From Methylocystis sp. (lineage in GTDB: Bacteria > Pseudomonadota > Alphaproteobacteria > Rhizobiales > Beijerinckiaceae): a stretch of DNA of 64,000 nt. Positions 57,300 to 64,000 of the stretch are shown piece by piece. Location: the NCBI GenBank assembly GCA_024506175.1, contig JAMBEQ010000192.1:1-64000 (forward strand), in the 5' to 3' direction. Both the position numbers and the translations under genes were made by a program. The stretch's first letter is position 1, and each line of letters opens with the position of its first letter. The notes below the pieces were generated by a model. It worked only from the letters and a program-made list of their open reading frames with translations, searched no databases and was not told the origin of the DNA.

Positions 57300-59738
57300 A
57301 TGCCGACGTTCTCGCGCAATCTGAAACAGACTCTGGACCGCGCCCTCGCCTCCGCGCGCGAGCGTCATCACGAATACGCCACTCTCGAACATCTGCTGCT
57401 CAGCTTGATAGAGGACGCCGACGCGTCTGCCGTGCTCCGCGCCTGCTCGGTCGACCTCGACCTCCTGGCCAAGAACCTGCGCGACTACATCGACCGCGAG
57501 CTCGACAATCTGGTCAATGAGGATGCGGACGAGTGCAAGCCGACCGCCGGCTTCCAGCGCGTGGTCCAGCGCGCGATCATCAGCGTCCAATCCTCCGGCC
57601 GGGAAGACGTGAGCGGCGCCAATGTGCTCGTCGCCCTCTTCGCCGAGCGCGAAAGCCACGCCGTCTATTTCCTGCAGGAACAGGACATGACGCGCTACGA
57701 CGCCGTGAATTACATCAGCCATGGCATTGCCAAGCGCCCCGGCCTCTCCGATCAAACGCGCACGCCGCGCGGCGTCGAGGACGAGGGCGAGCGCGCGGAA
57801 GGCCGCGAGGGCCGCGACGGGGACAGCCGCAAAAAGGAAGGCGCTCTAGAGGCTTATTGCGTCAATCTGAACAAGAAGGCGCGCGACGGCCGGATCGACC
57901 CGCTGATCGGCCGCGAGCCCGAGGTGTTGCGCACGATCCAGGTGCTCTGCCGCCGCCACAAGAACAATCCGCTCCTCGTCGGCGACCCAGGCGTGGGCAA
58001 GACCGCCATTGCCGAAGGCCTCGCGCGCAAGATCACCCAGGGCGACGTTCCCGACGTGCTCGCGGGCGCGACAGTCTTCGCGCTGGACATGGGCGCGCTG
58101 CTCGCGGGAACGCGCTATCGCGGCGACTTCGAGGAGCGGCTGAAGCAGGTTGTCAAAGAGATCGAGAACCACAAGGACGCTATTCTCTTCATCGACGAGA
58201 TCCATACGGTCATTGGCGCCGGCGCGACCTCGGGCGGCGCCATGGACGCCTCCAACTTGCTGAAGCCCGTGCTGGCTCAGGGCGTGCTGCGCTGCATCGG
58301 CTCGACGACCTACAAGGAATACCGCCAGTATTTCGAAAAGGACCGCGCCCTCGTCCGCCGCTTCCAGAAGATCGACGTGAATGAACCGACGGTTCCGGAC
58401 GCCATCGAGATCATCAAGGGGCTGAAGCCCTATTTCGAAGAGTTCCACAAGATCCGGTACACCGCTGACGCGCTCAAGGCGGCGGTTGAGCTGTCGGCGC
58501 GTTACATTCACGACCGTAAGCTTCCCGACAAAGCGATCGACGTGATCGACGAGACAGGGGCGGCGCAGATGCTGCTCGCCGAGAACAAGCGCAAAAAGAC
58601 GATCGGCCTGAAGGAGATCGAGGCGACGATCGCCACCATGGCGCGCATCCCGCCGAAAACCGTCTCCAAAGACGACGCGGAAGTGCTCGCCCATCTGGAC
58701 GAGACGCTGCGGCGCGTGGTCTACGGGCAGGACAAGGCGATCACCGCCCTCACCTCGGCGATCAAGCTGGCTCGGGCGGGCCTGCGCGATCACGAGAAGC
58801 CCATCGGCTGCTATCTCTTTTCCGGCCCCACGGGCGTCGGCAAGACGGAAGCCGCGCGCCAGCTCGCCACGTCGCTGGGCATCGAGCTCGTGCGCTTCGA
58901 TATGTCCGAATATATGGAGCGGCATACGGTAAGTCGGCTGATCGGCGCGCCGCCCGGCTACGTCGGCTTCGACCAGGGCGGCCTGCTGACCGACTCGATC
59001 GACCAGCATCCGCATTGCGTCCTGCTCTTGGACGAGATCGAGAAGGCGCATCCGGACCTGTTCAACATCCTGCTCCAGGTGATGGATCACGGGAAGCTCA
59101 CCGATCACAACGGAAAGACAATCGACTTCCGCAACGTGATCCTCATCATGACGACGAACGCGGGGGCCGCCGATCTCGCCCGCACGCCGATCGGCTTCAC
59201 CCGCACTCGCGCGGATCATGACGACAGCGAGGCGATCAACCGTCTCTTCGCGCCGGAGTTCCGCAACCGCCTCGACGCGATCGTGCCCTTCGGCCATCTG
59301 CCGGTGGACGTCATCAAGCGCGTCGTCGACAAGTTCGTAATGCAGCTCGAGGCGCAGCTCGCGGACCGCAACGTCACCATCGAGCTGACCGATGAGGCGC
59401 GCAGCTGGCTGGTCGAACACGGCTATGACGAGTCGATGGGCGCACGGCCGATGTCGCGTGTCATCCATCAGCACATCAAGACGCCGCTTGCCGACGAGGT
59501 GCTATTTGGCCGCCTCAAGAACGGAGGCGCGGTGCGCGTGGTCGTGGTCGGAGACGACAAGGGCGAGAAGAAGCTCGGCTTCGTCTTCCCCGAAGGGCCC
59601 GTCCTGCCGCGTCCCGAACGCGACATCATCGAGGCTGGCAAGAAGCGTGCGAGCGCCGAGGAGGCCGAGTCCATCGGCGAGGGCCCGCTGTCGCCGCAGA
59701 CGGCGGGTGGCGGATCCGAGGACCAGACGCAATCTTGA
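57300..59738 (+). CDS. clpA: ATP-dependent Clp protease ATP-binding subunit
   Basis: Two AAA modules: [15 protein letters not shown] and [33 protein letters not shown]. Confidence 0.97.
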   Translation: MPTFSRNLKQTLDRALASARERHHEYATLEHLLLSLIEDADASAVLRACSVDLDLLAKNLRDYIDRELDNLVNEDADECKPTAGFQRVVQRAIISVQSSGREDVSGANVLVALFAERESHAVYFLQEQDMTRYDAVNYISHGIAKRPGLSDQTRTPRGVEDEGERAEGREGRDGDSRKKEGALEAYCVNLNKKARDGRIDPLIGREPEVLRTIQVLCRRHKNNPLLVGDPGVGKTAIAEGLARKITQGDVPDVLAGATVFALDMGALLAGTRYRGDFEERLKQVVKEIENHKDAILFIDEIHTVIGAGATSGGAMDASNLLKPVLAQGVLRCIGSTTYKEYRQYFEKDRALVRRFQKIDVNEPTVPDAIEIIKGLKPYFEEFHKIRYTADALKAAVELSARYIHDRKLPDKAIDVIDETGAAQMLLAENKRKKTIGLKEIEATIATMARIPPKTVSKDDAEVLAHLDETLRRVVYGQDKAITALTSAIKLARAGLRDHEKPIGCYLFSGPTGVGKTEAARQLATSLGIELVRFDMSEYMERHTVSRLIGAPPGYVGFDQGGLLTDSIDQHPHCVLLLDEIEKAHPDLFNILLQVMDHGKLTDHNGKTIDFRNVILIMTTNAGAADLARTPIGFTRTRADHDDSEAINRLFAPEFRNRLDAIVPFGHLPVDVIKRVVDKFVMQLEAQLADRNVTIELTDEARSWLVEHGYDESMGARPMSRVIHQHIKTPLADEVLFGRLKNGGAVRVVVVGDDKGEKKLGFVFPEGPVLPRPERDIIEAGKKRASAEEAESIGEGPLSPQTAGGGSEDQTQS

Positions 59739-59879
59739 GCGCCGAGTCACCAGTTGTTAACCAACTTTGTCCAAGGTGAGCGGGAGCGAGTTCCAATGCG
59801 CCGAATTCTTTAAGACTGGCGACCCTGCTTCACGGCGGCGGCAGAGTGAGGAACCGCACCTCGGAGCCGACGCTCGCCG

Positions 59880-61016
59880 ATGCGCATCTGCCATGTCATA
59901 GAGTCCTCGAGCGGCGGGAGCAGCCGTGTGGTGGCGGGGCTCCTGTGCCATCAGCTTGCGGCCGGGGACGACGTTTCTCTCATCTACTCGCCTGTGCGCG
60001 CCGAGCCGATATTCACGAAAGAAGTCGCGGCGCTCCAGCCGCAGCTGCATGTCCATGCCCTGCCCATGCGGCGCGAGGTCGGCTTGCACGACATCGGCGC
60101 CGCCTGGCGGCTGTGGCGCTTGCTGGCTAAGCTCGGGCCTTTCGACATTGTGCACGGGCATAGCTCGAAGGCCGGCGCCCTGACGCGCATCGCCGGCGTC
60201 GCGCTCAAAACCCCGGTCGTGGTCTACACGCCCCACGCCTTCGTCACTATGGCGCCGGACGCCAGCCGCATCTATGGCGCGTTCGAATGGCTCGCGGCTT
60301 GGTTCTGCGACGCCGTCGTCGTCGGCTCGGGGCAGGAATATCGGCATGCGTGCGAGATTTTGCGTTTGCCGGCGTCGCGGCTGCAACTCATCCCCATGGG
60401 CATCGACCTGAGCCGCATGAACGACCGTGCGGCGGCTCGCGCGGCGCTCGGCCTCCCCGAGGAGGCCTTCGTCGTCGGCTTCGTCGGGCGCATGGTTGCG
60501 CAGAAGAATCCGCTGCGGCTTGCGCGCGTTTTCGGATGCGTGGCAAGCGCGCGCCCCGATCTGCGTTTTATCGTGGTGGGCGATGGAGAACTCTGCGACG
60601 CCTTTTCTCGAGAGCTTCGCGCCCAAAATGTCGACGACCGCACAACGCTCGAGCCTCACGCCGACGGGCATGATATCATGGCTGCATTCGACTGCCTCGT
60701 CTGCACCAGCGATTATGAGTCCTTCGGGCTGATCTTCCCGGAGGCGCTGGCTGCTGGCGCGCCCATTGTCACGCCCCCGGTAGGGATAGCCGAGGAAGCG
60801 GTCGTCGTGGGCGAAACAGGCTTCATCACAAGCTTCGAAGCCGAGGACATTGCCAGGGCCGTGCTCGCGCTTGCCGCAAAACCGCCTGAGGAGCGCCAGC
60901 GCATGGCGCAAGCATGCCGAGAGCGGGCGAGGGTCTTCGACGTCGAGATGACGAGCAACCGCACGCGCGAGCTTTACGAAGAACTTCTTGCCGCCAAAAC
61001 GGGCTATAGGACATGA
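59880..61016 (+). CDS. Glycosyltransferase family 4 protein
   Basis: CHVIESSSGGSSRVVAGLL, VHGHSSKAGALTRIAG, VGFVGRMVAQKNPLRLARVF, ESFGLIFPEALAAGAPIVTPPVGIAEE. Confidence 0.94.
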   Translation: MRICHVIESSSGGSSRVVAGLLCHQLAAGDDVSLIYSPVRAEPIFTKEVAALQPQLHVHALPMRREVGLHDIGAAWRLWRLLAKLGPFDIVHGHSSKAGALTRIAGVALKTPVVVYTPHAFVTMAPDASRIYGAFEWLAAWFCDAVVVGSGQEYRHACEILRLPASRLQLIPMGIDLSRMNDRAAARAALGLPEEAFVVGFVGRMVAQKNPLRLARVFGCVASARPDLRFIVVGDGELCDAFSRELRAQNVDDRTTLEPHADGHDIMAAFDCLVCTSDYESFGLIFPEALAAGAPIVTPPVGIAEEAVVVGETGFITSFEAEDIARAVLALAAKPPEERQRMAQACRERARVFDVEMTSNRTRELYEELLAAKTGYRT

Positions 61017-62239
61017 CCGAAGCCGTCGCGGCGAGGCGGCATGTCGTCGATTATGAGAAAATCATATCGGCAACGATGGTATTCTTTATCAGCTTTATCA
61101 ATATCGGCATGATAGAGCCGTCTCCATATGATCTCGCATCGCTTATTGCGATGCCAATATGGTTTATAGGCGGCTTCAAGCTGCATCGCTCGTTCATTCT
61201 GTTTGCAGCAATTCTACTCATATACCTGATCTCTGGCTTTAGCGCGCTTACGCCCTATTTGAACGACCCAAACTCAACGATCTATTTTTACCAGACAGCA
61301 TATCTTGTGGTAACTGGGCTATTCTTCGCGCTTTACTCGGGCGAGAAAACTCAACAACGGGTCGAGCTGCTGTTAACGACCTTCTGTTTCAGCTCGCTCA
61401 TTGCGGCGGGAACAGGCGCGCTCGGCTATTTCGACATCGCCGGTCTCGGCGCATATTTTTCATATGCCGGTCGCGCTTCGGGCACGCTGAAAGATCCCAA
61501 TGTGATGGGATCGGCGGTCATTCTCGCGATACTTTACCTTGGCCTCAATCTCATGCTCGGCCGAGCCCGCAGCTCGATGCTGACAGCGTCGGGATTGATG
61601 ATCGTCTTCGGCGGCATGTTTCTGACGTTTTCTCGCGGCTCTTACGCCGCCGGTGTAATGTCTTTCGCCGTCATGCTCATTTCCGTTTTTGTCATGAGCG
61701 ACGACCCTCGGATGAAGCGGCGGATTCTACTGTCGGCCGCAGGCGCCCTCATGATTGTCGCAGCAGTCGTCGCGGCGATCCTGTCGCTTCCCGAAACGAG
61801 GGAATTTTTTGCCCAGCGAACCGCCGCCACCCAGGACTACGACGAAGGCCCGACCGGGCGTTTCGGCAACCAGCTGCGATCGATCCCGATGCTCCTCGAC
61901 CGTTTCTGGGGCTTCGGGCCACTGCGGTTCCGACTGGTCTTCGATCTCGACCCGCACAACTCCTACGTCGGCTCTTTCGCGAATTACGGCTGGATCGGCG
62001 GCGCTCTCTTCATTCTCCTCGTCGCCGTAACGACGTTTATCGGATTGCGGCTCTTGTTCTCAAAAACACCTTACCTCCGGCAGGCGCAGGCAATCGTGCC
62101 GACGACGCTCTCCCTGTTCATGCAGGGGTTTCAGATCGACGTCGACCACTGGCGACATGCCTTTTTCTTGATCGGCGTCGTGTGGGGCCTCGAAGCCGCG
62201 CGCCAACGATGGATTGAACGCAACCAAGTCTTCCATTAA
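61013..62239 (+). CDS. O-antigen ligase / Wzy-like membrane protein
   Basis: About ten TMs; LTFSRGSYAAGVMSF and DPHNSYVGSFANYGWIGGALF are Wzy_C-type motifs; overlaps the GT gene. Confidence 0.85.
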   Translation: MTEAVAARRHVVDYEKIISATMVFFISFINIGMIEPSPYDLASLIAMPIWFIGGFKLHRSFILFAAILLIYLISGFSALTPYLNDPNSTIYFYQTAYLVVTGLFFALYSGEKTQQRVELLLTTFCFSSLIAAGTGALGYFDIAGLGAYFSYAGRASGTLKDPNVMGSAVILAILYLGLNLMLGRARSSMLTASGLMIVFGGMFLTFSRGSYAAGVMSFAVMLISVFVMSDDPRMKRRILLSAAGALMIVAAVVAAILSLPETREFFAQRTAATQDYDEGPTGRFGNQLRSIPMLLDRFWGFGPLRFRLVFDLDPHNSYVGSFANYGWIGGALFILLVAVTTFIGLRLLFSKTPYLRQAQAIVPTTLSLFMQGFQIDVDHWRHAFFLIGVVWGLEAARQRWIERNQVFH

Positions 62240-62267
62240 ATGAGGTCGTCGCCCGAAGCGGCGGGAG

Positions 62268-64000
62268 CTAATCGGCGCCGCGTGGATCGGCGGTCGTCAG
62301 TACACGCTTTTTAGGCGCCGCCCTTGCCGGCCTGCGCGCCATCACTTCGGCAAGATAACGGCCCGTGTGGCTGCGCTTCTCTTTGACGATGTCCGAGGGC
62401 GGCCCCGCCGCGACGATCTCGCCGCCGCCGTCGCCGCCTTCCGGCCCCATGTCGATGATCCAGTCGGCCGTCTTGATGACTTCGAGATTGTGCTCGATCA
62501 CCACCACCGTGTTGCCCTGCTCCACAAGCTCGTGCAGCACTTCGAGGAGCTTTGCCACATCGTGGAAATGCAGCCCCGTGGTAGGCTCGTCGAGAATGTA
62601 GAGCGTACGCCCAGTCGAGCGGCGCGAGAGCTCTTTGGAAAGCTTCACGCGCTGCGCCTCACCGCCCGAAAGCGTCGTCGCCTGCTGCCCGACGTGGATA
62701 TAGTCGAGCCCAACGCGCTTCAAGGTCTCCATCTTGTCGCGGATCGACGGCACCACCTTGAACAGCGTCGCCGCTTCCTCGACGGTCATGTCGAGCACGT
62801 CGGCGATGGACTTCTCGCGATATTTCACTTCCAGCGTTTCGCGGTCGTAGCGCTTGCCCTTGCAGATGTCGCAGGTGACATAGACGTCGGGCAGGAAGTG
62901 CATCTCGATCTTGATGACGCCGTCGCCCTGGCAGGCCTCGCAGCGCCCGCCCTTAACATTGAAAGAGAAGCGCCCCGGCGCATAGCCGCGCGCCTTCGCC
63001 TCGGGAAGGCCGGCAAACCACTCGCGGATCGGCGTGAAGGCGCCCGTATAGGTCGCGGGGTTGGAGCGCGGCGTGCGGCCGATCGGCGACTGGTCGATGT
63101 CGATGATCTTGTCGATATGCTCCAGGCCTTCGAGCCGATCGAACGGCGCGGGAACCTCGTGCGCATTGTTGAGACGCCGTGCGATCGCCTTGTAGAGCGT
63201 CTCGATGACGAGCGTCGATTTGCCGCCGCCCGAAACCCCCGTCACCGCCGTAAAGAGTCCCAGCGGAATTTGCGCATCGACATTTTTGAGATTATTGCCG
63301 CGCGCGCCAGAGAGCTTGAGCCAGCGGCCCGGCGTGGGCTTTCGCAGCTTGTGGGCGAGCCGCACCTGCTTTTCGCCGGTGAGATATTGGCCCGTCAGTG
63401 AGGCGGGGTTGTCCATGATCTCCTGCGGGGTGCCCTGCGCGACGATCTTGCCGCCGTGAATGCCGGCGCCGGGGCCGACGTCCACCACATAATCGGCGGC
63501 AAGTATCGCGTCCTCATCATGCTCGACGACGATCACGCTGTTGCCCAGATTGCGCAGCCGGCGCAGCGTATCCAGCAGGCGGTCGTTGTCGCGCTGATGC
63601 AGGCCGATCGACGGCTCGTCGAGCACGTAAAGCACGCCCGTCAGCCCAGAGCCGATTTGCGAGGCGAGGCGAATGCGCTGGCTCTCGCCGCCGGAAAGCG
63701 TGCCGGAGTTGCGCGACAACGTTAGATAATCGAGGCCCACATCGACGAGGAAGTTCAGCCGTTCGCGAATTTCCTTCAAGATGCGGAAGGCGATCTCGTT
63801 CTTTTTCTTGTCGAGCTCGCCGGGAAGCTTCGAGAACCATTCGAGCGCCGCGCGCACCGAGAGCTCGGAAACTTCGCCGATATGTTTTCCGGCGATTTTC
63901 ACCGCGAGCGCTTCGGGCTTCAAACGAAAGCCCTCGCAGGCGAGGCAGGGCGTAGCCGACATGTAGCGCCCGATCTCCTCCCGCGCCCATTCGCTGTCGG
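62268..64000 (-). CDS. uvrA: Excinuclease ABC subunit A, 5' end beyond window
   Basis: [63 protein letters not shown]-terminal ABC signature; open frame to window edge. Confidence 0.98.
   Translation of the reverse strand, partial: DSEWAREEIGRYMSATPCLACEGFRLKPEALAVKIAGKHIGEVSELSVRAALEWFSKLPGELDKKKNEIAFRILKEIRERLNFLVDVGLDYLTLSRNSGTLSGGESQRIRLASQIGSGLTGVLYVLDEPSIGLHQRDNDRLLDTLRRLRNLGNSVIVVEHDEDAILAADYVVDVGPGAGIHGGKIVAQGTPQEIMDNPASLTGQYLTGEKQVRLAHKLRKPTPGRWLKLSGARGNNLKNVDAQIPLGLFTAVTGVSGGGKSTLVIETLYKAIARRLNNAHEVPAPFDRLEGLEHIDKIIDIDQSPIGRTPRSNPATYTGAFTPIREWFAGLPEAKARGYAPGRFSFNVKGGRCEACQGDGVIKIEMHFLPDVYVTCDICKGKRYDRETLEVKYREKSIADVLDMTVEEAATLFKVVPSIRDKMETLKRVGLDYIHVGQQATTLSGGEAQRVKLSKELSRRSTGRTLYILDEPTTGLHFHDVAKLLEVLHELVEQGNTVVVIEHNLEVIKTADWIIDMGPEGGDGGGEIVAAGPPSDIVKEKRSHTGRYLAEVMARRPARAAPKKRVLTTADPRGAD

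Noticed and set aside
57846-59474. 542-aa minus-strand ORF opposite clpA
   Set aside because: Antisense shadow of a clear AAA+ protein; no recognisable motifs.

Overview
GC-rich window from an alphaproteobacterial (type II) methanotroph, probably Methylocystis/Methylosinus-like. The core is a complete particulate methane monooxygenase operon, pmoC-pmoA-pmoB (21344-24465), with all CuB and CuC ligand residues present. About 13 kb upstream is an octahaem hydroxylamine-oxidoreductase pair, haoA-haoB (6408-9216). The rest is mostly housekeeping: rsmI-yraN, topA, rnr, rpmG, kdsB-pheA, clpS-clpA, uvrA and tRNA-Cys. Interspersed are an exopolysaccharide cluster (29.2-37.2 kb), a second glycosyltransferase/O-antigen-ligase pair (59.9-62.2 kb), a HWE histidine kinase and an EXORDIUM-like secreted protein. 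Items worth a second look: (i) very small membrane-peptide genes absent from the ORF track, two with their own Shine-Dalgarno and rho-independent terminator, one of them divergent from pmoCAB; (ii) a scar upstream of pmoCAB made of a decayed DUF2126 gene and a truncated TniA/Mu-like transposase; (iii) three copies of a palindromic element with core AGACTTTTGCGA, two abutting stop codons; (iv) hairpins in the pmoC-pmoA and pmoA-pmoB spacers; (v) an AT-rich orphan ORF between rnr and rpmG; (vi) a degenerate BY-kinase domain on the Wzz-like protein. All family assignments are from reading the sequence and memory of families; no searches were run.
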